DNA from: Bathynomus jamesi
Lineage: Eukaryota > Arthropoda > Malacostraca > Isopoda > Cirolanidae
Length of the DNA stretch: 64,000 bases
Reading direction: 5' to 3'
NCBI GenBank assembly: GCA_023014485.1
Contig: JAJOZX010001731.1
Span: forward strand, 606,001 to 670,000
Within the stretch, counting starts at the first letter, position 1. Every line of letters begins with the position of its first letter. Shown piece by piece: positions 51,336 to 62,729 of this stretch. The translations under genes were made by a program, and so were the position numbers. The notes under the pieces were generated by a model. It was not told the DNA's origin. It did no database searches and saw nothing but the letters and a program-made list of their open reading frames with translations.

Positions 51336-53713
51336 AAAAACCACTCAATTTTTTTTATTAGAAATTAGGGAACCTTCACTACCAAGTTACAAACTAAACT
51401 AAAGCACCAGCTTCAGTATCTGTTCAGACACGAGTGAGGGTGGTTGTGTTGCGCTAGCTCTCCGTCGCTAACTTTGTAACGTTACGTGCTTCAACCCATT
51501 AGTAGTGTTAGACTGTGGTGCAACCATCATGGAGCGATCTACGAGTGCAGTGTGGAAGTACTTCTCGAACGATGTAGGGAAGTGTGTCTGTTATATGTAA
51601 TAAGAACTATTCACGAAAGGGAAGGAGCACCACTAACTTAAAACACCATCTGCGTTTAATGCACAAGAAGGAATATAATGAAGTGATATCTAGTGAAAAT
51701 GAAGCTAATGAACAGTCAAAGAAGAAAAAGGAATCAAAAGTGTCTCTTACACCCCTACAGGAAATGAAGTGTGCAGTGAAAGAAAAGAATCAGACGATTG
51801 AAAGTTGCTTCGAAAAAATAAAAATTTGGGATGTGAATCATTCCAAATCAAAATCACTGGACTATCGCATAGCCGAAATGATAATAATGGATGACTTGCC
51901 ATTCAGTCACGTTGAGGACTTAGGTTTTATGAGACTTATGGCTGAAACAGCTCCACAGTATAAAGTGAAACAGCGTCAGTTCTACACTGATCTTGTGTGC
52001 AACGATATCTATGACTTTGTTTCAAAGAAAGTGTTCAAGATTCTTGAGCCTCTAAAAGATTCGAAAGTATCATTGACATGCATGGGCAGACACGTCTGCT
52101 GGAGTGTCTTTACTCTTTTTGACATGCCAATTTGGTGCTCAGTGTAATGCCACTTGAAGATCGCCACACTGGAGAATACTTGTCAGAAAAATTTGAGCAG
52201 ATGCTTCAGAAGTGGGATATTGCCCACTCATCCATCCATTGTGTAATGCGCAACTCAGGAGCAAACATGATAAAAGCTTTGTTTCTCACTGGTGTCCATA
52301 ATATCGATTGCACTGTTCATAAACTGCAACTTGTAATCAAAAGTGGATTATCCTCACAAAAATCTCTCATTGACTTGTTAGCTAAACTTTGAACCATCGC
52401 TACTCATTTGAACCACTCTACGATGGCGTAGGATGAGTTAAAAAAAATCAGAAACGCTTAGCTCAACCTAAACTTACAGTCATTCATGATGTCGCCACAC
52501 GGTGGAACAGCACTTATCACATGATGCAGAGAACAATGAAGTTGAGGGAACCACTGAGTCTATATGTCGCTGCTAACTCCACAATGCAACAACTTACTAA
52601 CGTCGACTTCACTCTTTTGTCAAACTGTATGGCTGCGCTGGAACCATTCGATGATATCACAAAAAGATTGAGTAATTCCACTTCTTCCAGATCTGAGGTT
52701 ATTCTCCTCGTCGTTTCCTTGAAAAATGTGCTGCAACCTCGAAGTGGTGATTCTGAAGCTGATCGTGGAATCAAAACAATGAAGGAGATAATGCGCACAG
52801 AGGTAGCAAGGATATTTGATGGCCTAGAAGCAAATGACATGGATTCTTTGGCTACCTATCTGGATCCAAGGTACAAAGCAAAATATTTTTTCCGCTTCAC
52901 ATGTCACAAAAGGTGTTCAGGAAAAATTTGGATATCTTTGTGATGGAATGGACAAGACTCGGACTCGGGGACAGCCAGTGAACCACTGGCAGAGAAACCA
53001 CTGATTGATTTGGGCCAGGCATCAGCTTCTACGAATAAATCAATAATAATAATGGACTCAATGAGTGCTATATTGGCTTCCAGTAGTGATGACGAGACCG
53101 AAACTGAGTCAAGCAGAGACTCGCAAAATATGATCGAGAAATATCACAAAGAGAAAAGGATTGGACAAGAAGATGATGCTTTGGCTTGGTGGAGGCCAAA
53201 TCAAACGAAATAAAAAAATTTGAGCAAACTGGCTTGGACATACCTTGGATGTCCTCCTTCAAGTGTTCCTAGTGAACAATTATTTAGTGGATCATGGATC
53301 ATCTACGATGAAAAAGGGAATAGGCTGAAGGGGGACAAAGCTGAAAAACTTTTATTTTTGCAATAGTCTCCCAGCAATTCAATTTAAATATAAGGATTAA
53401 ATAGTATGTATTATATTATAATTATATACACCACTTTCGAATGGACGGTGGTTGGGGAAAGTGGTTGGTGCGATGCGAAACGCGTTGGATCCTCGTCCCG
53501 CATCCTGGAAACACACTTTTTACAGTTTAGATTATACAGTAGTCATTATATTGTAGACTGTGAAAAGTGTGGCTAAAACGCGATATTTTATTGTGTTATT
53601 TATTCTTAGGTAATATTATGATATTGTAGGGTACATAACCGCAACCGCACAGAGCTCGATTTTTAAGCTCCGCAACCGCAGAGCTATGAAAAATGACAAC
53701 CGCTACATCACTA
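51336..53713 (+). mobile_element. zf-BED hAT element
   Basis: The right terminus is the complement of TAGTGATGTAGCGG, ending at 53,713; internal to it are GCAACCGCA-type units. The left terminus is not recognisable next to the RTE tail. The inner end of the right arm (53,059) lies within the 3' part of its gene. Confidence 0.7.
51530..53213 (+). pseudogene. zf-BED hAT transposase, several frameshifts
   Basis: ATG 51,530 starts MERSTSAVWKYFSND; after a one-base shift near 51,578 the BED finger completes: VICNKNYSRKGRSTTNLKHH with LRLMH. The core contains LPFSHVEDLGFMRLMAETAP and QFYTDLVCNDIYDFVSKK. It continues with CVMRNSGANMIKAL (position of the second catalytic Asp, here Asn), IDCTVHKLQLVIKSGL, HDVATRWNSTYHMMQRT (RW motif) and ATYLDPRYKAKYFF. 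The dimerisation tail is MIEKYHKEKRIGQEDDALAW, near 53,130. Shifts or stops occur near 52,147, 52,392 and 52,940. Confidence 0.8.
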
Positions 53714-53729
53714 ATATATGTATATGTAT

Positions 53730-53801
<72 letters not shown>

Positions 53802-54178
53802 TAACATAGGTTCGCAAAACATTTGCAGTCAAATTAGTATCGTTACTACTACATTCCTACTTTAAATCAGAGAACGCATTATTCTAGATTTATTTTGAAG
53901 TACAGACCTAGACTTAATTGATAATATATTTGTAGGAGTTACTTCTCCAACAGTGATCATAGGCAGATAACATTTGAAATTAAAATTAACTAATTATTCG
54001 AAGAACCTGGAATACGTTTTGAATTTTAAAAGAGCTAAATTTCGTAACATGAAACTGCAACTTTCGACCCAAAATTGGGATGAAGCTCCATCGCTCAATG
54101 ATATTAATGACACATGAACTTCTTTTTATAATTATTTTAAATGTTTAGAATCGAGTAATATCCCATTATGTAAAAAGA
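53714..54178 (+). pseudogene. (TA)n tract and older non-LTR linker (right copy)
   Basis: (TA)n at about 53,729-53,800, then 53,850-54,178 mirrors 32,540-32,870: the same non-LTR endonuclease end (SDH) and linker with ILDLFWSTDLDLIDNIFVG-type translation and several frame breaks. The TA tract is of different composition and length from the left arm. Confidence 0.5.
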
Positions 54179-54203
54179 GACTAACGAGGTCTGTTGTTGT
54201 TGT

Positions 54204-54707
54204 TTAGCCGATCAGCCCACCCTGATCGAGCAAGCCGGCGGCACGCAGGTAACCGATCGCCCTCTCCGGAGTGGACCAGAGGTTCAGCGCACTAGTTATA
54301 TTGTGTTGTGTTCGTTGTTGTGCTAGAGCGGTACAGTCTGTCATAATGTGTTCAATTGTTTGTGGTGTGTCCTGACACAGGTGGCAGGTGTCGTCTATGG
54401 AGTTGTCTAGACTGTGTTTATATGTCCGTAAGTTGGGGTGATGTCCACATCGGAATCGTGCTAAGTTAACTCGATCTGATCTGCTCAGGCTGATCTCTGA
54501 CCTGTTAATGGGTGGCGGCTCCGCACCTTGGACCGCATTCGGACCGAGTCGTGTCAGTGCTTTGTGGGTGAGGTGTGTGTGTGTGTGTGTTTTCTGTACT
54601 GTGATGTTTGTGGGGCGTGGTATGGAATGAAGTATTTGGTTATAATGTCTCTCTGGTGTTACCTTAATGGTGCGAGGTGTTGGTGCATGATTGTACATGT
54701 ACTGGCA
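54204..54707 (-). pseudogene. Non-LTR C-terminal domain (right copy)
   Basis: Same sequence as the left copy, from CQYMYNHAP through CHLCQDTPQTIEHIMTDC to GLLDQGGLIG, open throughout. Flanked at 54,699-54,707 by one copy of the 9-bp MULE target duplication (GTACTGGCA on this strand). Confidence 0.85.
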
Positions 54708-54928
54708 AGAGATCCGACAAAATCCCCACACGAAAAAAAACCCACCGACAAAGCCCCCGGCGACAAAACACCCACCGACAAAACCCCCACACGAAAAAAA
54801 ACCACCGACAAAACCCCCGGCGACAAAACACCCACCGAAAAAAAAACCAGCGACAAAACCAGGGCCCCCAGCCTTCGTTAGGTAGCCTTATAATCGTTTT
54901 TCTTTTTCTTTTTCCTTGTGGGTTTGCA

Positions 54929-54975
<47 letters not shown>

Positions 54976-54978
<3 letters not shown>

Positions 54979-56617
54979 GGTGGTCCGAAAAAAATGACGC
55001 ATTTTTTAAAAATTAATATCTCAGTAACCCCTTTCCTTATCATGACAATTTTTATATGCAAGATACTTTCAAACTTCTTTTTTTGAATGCAAGAAACGGA
55101 ATTCTGATATCTTTTATAGTTTTCTCGCAATTAACAAAAGTAACAACATGGGTCAAAAAAACAAAAATCGCAATATAATATCCGTTTTTTATACGATATC
55201 ATTTTTATACGATATCATGCGATATTTTTGCAAGTTATTACAAAACTCTACAGGAATGAACAAGTCAAATTGTGGATATTTTTATTTTTTAACAATTCGT
55301 CAGTACCCTTAATGATGTTGTCAGAGGAAGATCGTATTCTCATTAAAAATTGTTACTGTGAAAAAGGATGGAAGACTGGAAGGTTATTGCAAGAGTTTCC
55401 CGGCAAAAAGTGGAAAAGGCGTGCAGTGGAAAGACTCTTAAAGAAGATTCGCGAATCGGGAAGTACTGCCAGAAAACCAGGAAGCGGTAGACCTAAAACA
55501 GCTTCGGTTCCAGAAAATATGGATTACATCAACGATAAAATCTGCTCTCAAGAAGATAAACCAGGAAGTCATTTGTCACAAAGAACAATTGCTAAACATT
55601 TGAATATTGGAAAGACTTCTGTACACCGAATAATTAAAGCACAAAAACTAAAAGCCTTCAAAAGAATAGTATCTTCTAGAAAAAGTGATACTGTTAAGGA
55701 TAAAAGAAAAACAAGGTGCAGAAAGTTACTTGATAATTTCTCTGTCGTTGATATTAAAAAGATAGTCTTCACGGATGAAAAAGATCTCACTCTAGAAATT
55801 CTGCGAAACCGTCAAAATGATGTTGTCTACGGGCGTGGTAAAAAGTGTGACATTTCAATAAACAGATTGTATCATGAAACGTCAAGATTCTCCAAAAAGG
55901 TTATGATATCTGCAGGGGTCTCTTGGAATGGCAAGACAGATGTTCATTTTATTGAAACTGAAAAGACAAAGGTGAATTCTGCAAATTACATTGAACTTTT
56001 AAGAACAAAATTGTTGCCGGATTGTCGTCGCCTGTATCAAGAAAATGATTTCATATTTCAACAAGATGGAGCACCGTCGCATACAAGCTACGCCACACAG
56101 TCGTTTCTGATTAGCAATACACCAAAATTAATAACGAAAAATGAGTGGCCACCACAAAGCCCAGATTGCAATCCTATGGACTACTCAATTTGGGAGTTAC
56201 TAAAAGAGAAGGTTTACCGAGGTCGACGAGAAAAATTCACCGAATCAGAATTAAAAAGTAAAATACTTGAATCTTGGCAAGAAATTGGCATTAATGAAGT
56301 AAGAAGTATTATTTTTGTGTGGAAGAAAAGACTTAGATTAGTGTGTCAACAGAGTGGTGGTCCAATCGATCATTTACTGTAAATTAATTAGTTAAATTTC
56401 TGATTAAATTTTTCCTTTCTCATGATATTCGTTTTTTTGACCCATGTTGTTACTTTTGTTAATTGCGAGAAAACTATAAAAGATATCAGAATTGCGTTTC
56501 TTGCATTCAAAAAAAGAAGTTTGAAAGTATCTTGCATATAAAAATTGTCATGATAAGGAAGGGGGTTACTGAGATATTAAGTTTTAAAAAATGCGTCATT
56601 TTTTTCGGACCACCCGA
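54976..56617 (+). mobile_element. Complete DD37D (maT-type) Tc1/mariner, right arm only
   Basis: The ends are inverted copies of TCGGGTGGTCCGAAAAAAAT followed by GACGCATTTTTTAAA, flanked by TA from the microsatellite. Inverted similarity continues inward past 100 bp (TTCTTGCATTCAAAAAAAGA). The element is 1,642 bp with an intact transposase gene. It is missing from the equivalent position in the left arm (31,726-31,790), so it inserted after the arms existed as two copies, or is polymorphic if the arms are alleles. Confidence 0.93.
55312..56382 (+). CDS. DD37D Tc1/mariner transposase, intact
   Basis: I prefer ATG 55,312 (MLSEEDRILIKNCYCEKGW is immediately downstream) over the upstream in-frame ATG at 55,228, because conserved sequence starts here. 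The product is about 356 residues. The N-terminal helix-turn-helix pair is followed by GSGRPKTASVPEN and the second HTH (SQRTIAKHLNIGKTSVHRII). Catalysis: KIVFTDEKDLTLEIL (first Asp), FIFQQDGAPSHTSYATQSF (second Asp) and PPQSPDCNPMDYSIWELLK (third Asp). I count 37 residues between the last two, the maT-type DD37D spacing. No stops or shifts are present and both TIRs are intact, so the element may be functional. Confidence 0.9.
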   Translation: MMLSEEDRILIKNCYCEKGWKTGRLLQEFPGKKWKRRAVERLLKKIRESGSTARKPGSGRPKTASVPENMDYINDKICSQEDKPGSHLSQRTIAKHLNIGKTSVHRIIKAQKLKAFKRIVSSRKSDTVKDKRKTRCRKLLDNFSVVDIKKIVFTDEKDLTLEILRNRQNDVVYGRGKKCDISINRLYHETSRFSKKVMISAGVSWNGKTDVHFIETEKTKVNSANYIELLRTKLLPDCRRLYQENDFIFQQDGAPSHTSYATQSFLISNTPKLITKNEWPPQSPDCNPMDYSIWELLKEKVYRGRREKFTESELKSKILESWQEIGINEVRSIIFVWKKRLRLVCQQSGGPIDHLL

Positions 56618-56623
56618 TATATA

Positions 56624-57196
56624 CAGGGTGTCCGAGAATTATCTGTACAATTTTTGGCTGTTATTAAAAGTCAACCATGAAGTGTAGAAATTCCAGTGTT
56701 GTCCCATTTTACAGAGAATCTCATTAAGTTTTTTCTGATACCACGTTTTGACAAGTTTTTTAGAAATGTACGCGGGTGACAGACATTGATGATTTAAAAG
56801 CAAGAATCACAGCTGCTATTGAGCGAATTGATGTGGATATGCTGCAGCGTACATGCCAACATTTGGAGTATCGATTGGATGTTTTGCGAATCACTAATGG
56901 TGCACATATCGAATGTTTGTAACAACGTTACTTTAATAAAAGAAACTTTTGAAAATACAGATTCTAAATAATCTTGTTTAAGAATTTTACGTGTGTTATC
57001 AAGAATTGTATTAAAAGATGAAATTGTACAGATAATGTTCGGACACACTGGAATTTCTAAAAAACTTTTCAAAACTTGGTATCAGAAAAAACTTAATGAG
57101 ATTCTCTGTAAAATGGCACAACACTGGAATTTCTACACTTCATGGTTGACTTTTAATAACAGCCAAAAATTGTACAGATAATTCTCGGACACCCTG
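56624..57196 (+). mobile_element. 573-bp Tc1/mariner MITE (right copy)
   Basis: Mirror of 31,153-31,725 with identical length and CAGGGTGTCCGAGAATTATC ends between TA dinucleotides. The transposase tail remnant is on the plus strand here. Only a few bases separate it from the DD37D element. Confidence 0.88.
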
Positions 57197-57225
57197 TATA
57201 TATATTATATATATATATTGACGAT

Positions 57226-58408
57226 TGGTTAGGTTAAGTTGTAATATTTTCGTTTCATCCATAAACCAAATATCGGACTTACCTAAATGTTGCATACATT
57301 CTTCTGTAGCAAACACAATGACTCGATTCCTGGCTTCAATGCCACTATCGTGAATAAGAAAAGGCTTAGTATTTTCTCTACCAGTCATAGCCCAATCGGT
57401 GTCCGGACAACTGCCCTGGACAACCGCCCCCCGGACAATTGCCCCCCGACAACCGCCCCCGGACAATTGCCCCCGTAGGACAATCGCCCCCCGGATTATT
57501 GCCCCCCATAAGTAAATAAAAATTAAATAGAAATTAAATTTACGTTTAAAAAATGGCAAGCAAAAACAATATTTAACAACATTATTGCCAATTCTTGCTT
57601 AATTTTGCTTGTAGCCTGAAAAAAAATTATATTTAAAAAGTTAGCAATATTTAACAAAAATTTTTCCAATTATTGCTTACTTATTTATAATAAAATTATG
57701 AAGTTTAGCTACTTAATTTTATTTAAACAGTTGGCAAGACTTATTGTATTTCATATATACTATGGATTAATTAATTATATTTAAACAGTTGGCAATACTT
57801 ATTGAAAGGTCGTTTTGAAAGTCATAGTTGGTGGTTAGGTTAGGTTAGGTTAGGTTTGTTTTTTATAAATATTAATAAATTTAATTCCTATTTAATTTTT
57901 ATTTACTTATGGGGGGCAATAATCGGGGGGCGATTGTCCTACGGGGGAAGTTGTCCGGGGGGCGGTTGTCGGGGGGCAATTGTCCGGGGGGCGGTTGTCC
58001 GGGGGGCAGTTGTCCTAGCACCAGCCCAATCACCTGAGATTTGCAAATCATTTAAAGATACTGGATCCTTAGGTCGTCCTTCCTGACGCTTTCTTTGAAC
58101 ATTTCTTTTTACTGTACTTAATTTTCACATAGCAAGTCTTCCTTCTTGAGTCATGCTTTCCAATGAATCCGCGACAACGCGACTAGTATTTCCTTTGTTT
58201 GATTTGGCCTGTTGATAGAGGGATGCACGCACTTTCGCTGCCTCTATTGATCCTTCATCTCTCTCATGATTATGCTCTATACTTGAAATGATATCGGTTA
58301 TTTCTAAATTAGTTGTTATTTTACTGTTACATCCAAACGCTGCTCTTCTAGCACACTCCCACCGCTTTGTATTAGAAATAGTGGATTTTTTAGTATACAT
58401 ATAGCCAT
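57226..58408 (-). pseudogene. FLYWCH/MULE transposase remnant (right copy)
   Basis: Same content as the left copy, interrupted by the 625-bp MITE at 57,398-58,022. A two-base difference just upstream of the FLYWCH region (near 58,412) distinguishes the copies. No additional coding capacity. Confidence 0.7.
57398..58022. mobile_element. 625-bp MULE-like MITE (right copy)
   Basis: Same ends and the same 9-bp duplication (AGCCCAATC on this strand) as the left copy; it contains (TTAGG)n at 57,834-57,855. Confidence 0.9.
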
Positions 58409-58731
58409 TATAACAGTTTTTCGCTACCTTTATTATTCCGAATACTTCCCTGATGGGTAAAAACGGAAAGAAAATATAATTTGCAGTGAAAATTTCAGAG
58501 ATACTGCTGCAGTGAAGCTTATTCAGAAACTGAAACTGGAATTTCTCAAAACCTATAACCTAGACTCTGTCACCTTGACCTTGAATTTAAATACACATTA
58601 TACTGTATATTTATTTTTGTGAGTGGGGGTTTTGTCGCATTACCCTATTTCGGGGGTTTTGTTGGTGGGGTTTTGGTCGCCGGGGGTTTTGTCGCCGGGG
58701 GTTTTGTCGGTGGGGTTTTTGTCGTACATTC

Positions 58732-60210
58732 GTACTGGCAAGGGTGTTGTGGGTTAGTTGTCGCTGCTGCCATGAATTGTGTTCCCCTCATGTCTAAATG
58801 TTCCCTAACTTTCAGTATTTTTGTTTCTGTGTGCAGGTGTTCTATTGGTGTTGTTTGAGTGCATCCTGTAATGATACGAAGTGCATTGTTTTGTATTGTC
58901 TGTAAGGTGTTTATGTGTGTGTTTGAGATAATGGGTGCCCAGCATGGGCTAGCATAGTCCATAACTGAGCGAATATATTGTTTGTATATGAGTGACGTTG
59001 TTTCCTGCTGTTGTCCAAAGTTTGTGCCTGTTAGTACCCTAAGCGTGTTAAGTCTTGACGTACATTTGTTTTTAATGTCCTGAATGTGGTTTGCAAAAGA
59101 TAATGATGTGTTGTATGTGACCCCAAGTATTTTGGTCCTGTGAGTGTGTGGAATGTTGATGTTGTTTAGTGCAAGCTGTGGAATTACCTGGTGTTCTTTT
59201 GTGTTGCTTGTAAGCAAGGTGATGGTTGATTTTGTGGGCGCTACTTTGAGTCTATTGTGTGTGATCCAGTCTTGTATACTGTTTAGGTATGTTTGTAGAT
59301 TATTTGTAGCGGTGTCGATGTTGTTGTGGGTGGATGTTAGAGTGATGTCATCTGCATATGATGATAAGGTAAGCTTGTTATCTATGGGTGTTGGAATGTC
59401 ATGCACGTATAAGTTGAAGAGTGTTGGTGAGAGAACAGAGCCTTGAGGGACCCCGTTCGGAAAAAGCTTGTTTTTGGATGACTTGCCATTAAATGTGACA
59501 TGTGAGTATCTTCCTGAAAGATAGTTGCTTAACCACCTTTTGGTGTTATTGTGCATGTTTGTGTTGAGTATTTTGTTTATGAGAGGGAAGCGTGGGATAG
59601 CATCAAATGCTTTATTAATGTCTATTGTTGCTAATAGTGTACGTTGAGCTGGTCGTCTGGAGTTGATGCCATCCATGATGTCCTGCGTGAGGTTAATGAG
59701 TAATGTCGTGGTTGAGTGGTGAGGTCTGAATCCATGTTCAGTAGGCGATAGTGGAATGTGTAGGTTGGTGATTTGTAAGATTAGTCTTTCTGTTACTTTG
59801 GAAGGTGTGCATAGTAAAGTAATGGGTCTATAGGAAGCTGGTTCTGTTGGATTTTTGTTTGGTTTGAGTAGTGTAATAATTTTACCTTGTTTCCATATGT
59901 TAGGAATAATACAGTGTTGGTATGAATATGTGCTGATATTTGTGAGAGCTATTATTCCTTGTGGGCCCAAGTGTTTAAGGTGTATGTTAGATATGTTGTA
60001 TTTTCCAGTAGCCTTCGAATTCTTAATGTTTTTGACGATCTTGGTGGTGGTCTGGTCTGTATTGAAGGGTGTAATGGTCGTGTCGAGTCTGTAGGTTTTC
60101 TTGTGTCTGGCTGTTTGTCTGTCTGCGTGTTTCTAGTTGTTGTCTCTGTTTAAGTGACTTATCTTTGCGTAGTGATTAACTAGAATGTTAGCTTGTTGTG
60201 TGTATGTTGG
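58732..60210 (-). pseudogene. Non-LTR reverse transcriptase (right copy)
   Basis: Mirror of the left RT with the same motifs, including YADDITL near 59,340. The frame after the RT differs slightly because of one extra C in the MULE terminal array. The catalytic region is identical in translation to the left copy over 28,380-29,618. Confidence 0.88.
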
Positions 60211-60379
60211 GATATTATTTTGGCTGCGACAAATAGCCGCATGTGAGGTGTGAATGCCGCTGTTAGAGTGGGGTAATACTGTTTATAGTCTTGTATAGCC
60301 TGGATGTATCTGTGGAGTGGTTTAGCGTTGTTATGAATTCCCTAAATGTTTGTTTGTTTTTCTTTGAGTTTGTTGTTTA

Positions 60380-61624
60380 TTTATGTGTTGAGCTGTTGTA
60401 TCTGCTGTTTTATGGCTTCTGTGTGTGGTGTTTGTGTGTTATATTTGAGGTTGTTACGTTGCCTTATGAGGTGGGCTATTTCTCTAGTGTAATTTTGGTT
60501 GTATTTCCTAATGTTGCCCTTGGATATGTATTTGTTTGCATTAATGATGATCTGATTAAATGTCTTGAGTGTTGTATTGATGTTTATGATGGGTGTGCTG
60601 TTTAATGTGGTGAATTGTTCCTCAGTCTGTATTTTGAACTGTTCCCAATCAGCTTTCTTGTAATTTCTGTAAGTGTGCCTAAGGCTGTTGGGGCAGAGTG
60701 TAGAATGTGTTGTAATGATGATGGGCAGGTGGTCTGATGACAGTTGTTTTTCTGTTCTCCAGTGTGTATGTGTTGCTAGTGAGGGGGAACAGAACGTTAT
60801 GTCTGGGGAGGAGTTTGAGTATCCTGCTTGATGTGGTATGTGTGTATGTTCTTCTGTATTGTTAAGAATGAAGAGGCTGTTTAGTTGTGTGGCTATGTTG
60901 GCGCCTCTGGTGTTGCTTTGGTTGTGCAGGTACCAACTAGTGTCTTTGGCGTTGAAGTCTCCTCCTAAGTGACATTAGTGAAAGAGGCCAGATTGTGTAA
61001 CTGTGGATTGTAACTGGCTGGCACCTGAGGTGAACTATCTGGTGGGATGTAAATGTTGATTAGTGTGGTGTGTTTTGCGCGTGTTTTAATGTTAACTGCC
61101 TGTGTTTCTATCGTGTTATCTGCTTGGATTGTGTTTGTAATGTTTTGGGTAGCATCAGCGTAGCTAATGCTTTTACGTATGTAAGTGATGAGTCCACCCC
61201 CGTTACCCCCAGTAGGATCTTGACAGATCCCCGTGAAGTCAGGGATGGTGGGTGTTTTGTGTGTGCGTTTTAGTTTTGTTTCTTGTATAAGTGTTATGTG
61301 AATGTTTTGTTTGTGTACGAATTCCCTAAGCTGCATGATTTTGTTTGTGAGGCCATCTACGTTGTACTGTAATATGTTAATATTATACTTCTGTATGTGT
61401 TTCATGGTGCTATTGTGGCTATGTCTTTGTGGATGGTGACATGTGTAAGTTGTAGTGGGGCCTGGATTAGTCTTAATGTCGCCAGAGAGTAAGAGTAGTT
61501 CGGGGAGCACGCAATTGCTCCCTGTAATTGAAAAAATAGCATGCTGAGAATAGGTCCGGCCCCGGGAGCCGATCGGCACTCTGACCGTGCCACGCAACAG
61601 GCCGTCGACTGCCAGTCTGGCCAA
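60380..61624 (-). pseudogene. Non-LTR 2A-like motif and endonuclease, frameshifted (right copy)
   Basis: Same start as the left copy (MARLAVDGLLRG) and the same GDIKTNPGP. One base is missing near 60,975 (CACTTAGG versus CACCTTAGG), so the frame stops after LASFTNVT, just before GGDFNA. The endonuclease is therefore broken only in this arm. Confidence 0.85.
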
Positions 61625-62036
61625 CTGTAGACAGCCCGCTGCACGGAGGTTTGAGGAAGTTTGGCCACCAGAGCGTTGATGTTTTGGTTTGAAGTCGCCT
61701 CTTCTTCGCGTTGACGTGTCCCGCGCTGGAGGATGCAGCCACTGTTAGAAGCTTCCTCGTCAGCTGCTAACACTTTTTTCACGTTGTTCTAGCTAACTGT
61801 TCAGAGGTTTTTTATAAACAAATCTCAGTTTTCTGCTCAAAACGGCTCTTTCTAATTTTAAAATTGATTAGTTAAGGAAGGAAGATGTTGACTTCTATTT
61901 TGCGGCAACAGTTGATGATATTTATGTTACTTTACTATTTATGTTACTTTACTTTACTATAGTGAGCTACAGTAGAAAGCGTTGGTTGGCTCTGGCATGA
62001 GACCACTTGGAATCTGTTAAACCTAAATGTTAAACC

Positions 62037-62199
62037 TAAATGGTGGAATGGTGAAATTAAAAGTAGCTTAATGTTGAAAAGGAACGCGTATTTTAAATTT
62101 AAAGAATCAAATAATTTGTCCGAGGAAAATTCTTACAAGCTGTGGAGAAGGCGAAGTAAAACATTGATAAGAAAAAGTAAGCGCAACTATGAGCTAAAA
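62037..62199 (+). pseudogene. Non-LTR linker fragment (right copy)
   Basis: Mirror of 26,150-26,312: KPKWWNGEIKSSLMLKRNAY on the plus strand, preceded by the duplicated TTAAACCTAAATG. Confidence 0.55.
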
Positions 62200-62729
62200 T
62201 AGTGAACCAAATTAAATCGAATCCGAATGAATTCTATAATTACACTATGTTAGGAATAAAAAAATAACTTCGTAGACTATTGGTTTACTCAAAGGCGAAA
62301 ATAACGAACAAATTTATAGTCCGGTTCACTATGTCAATAAAAACACTCGTTCAAAATTTATGGAGATTAGCAAACCAGTGCATTTTTGGAAAGCTTATGG
62401 CATCAGAAATCTGAAAATCAATGTTTACATTTGCGCAGATGCCTGCATAGCCGCCATTTCGGATTTTCAAAATGGCCGCCATAAAATAAGAATTTCCGAA
62501 TATCTCAGCATGTAATTGACATAAAAACTTCATTCTAAATGCTAATCCTATGTTTCCAGTCCCATGGAATCCAAAGTTTATGTCAAATTAGTGATTATGA
62601 ACATCAAAAACCAAGAAACGAAGTTTGTGAAATTATGTTTGTATTTTCATGAAAAAATGCACACTCAAATTGTTGGTAGTGACAACAGCATACGTATAGA
62701 CGTATTTCCTATCTCAGTTTGACACATCA

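Larger units (their letters stand above)
54708..58731 (-). mobile_element. Phantom-like MULE (right copy)
   Basis: Mirror of 29,619-32,011, with the same 9-bp duplication at 54,699-54,707 and 58,732-58,740 and the same CCGACAAAACCCCC-type terminal arrays. It is longer by about 1.63 kb because a mariner inserted into its (TA)n tract. Confidence 0.85.
54179..61809 (-). mobile_element. Jockey/CR1-group non-LTR element with nested elements (right copy)
   Basis: Mirror of 26,540-32,530. The C-terminal piece is 54,190-54,707 and the remainder 58,732-61,809. The MULE between them (54,708-58,731) carries the same MITEs plus the extra DD37D element. Confidence 0.85.
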
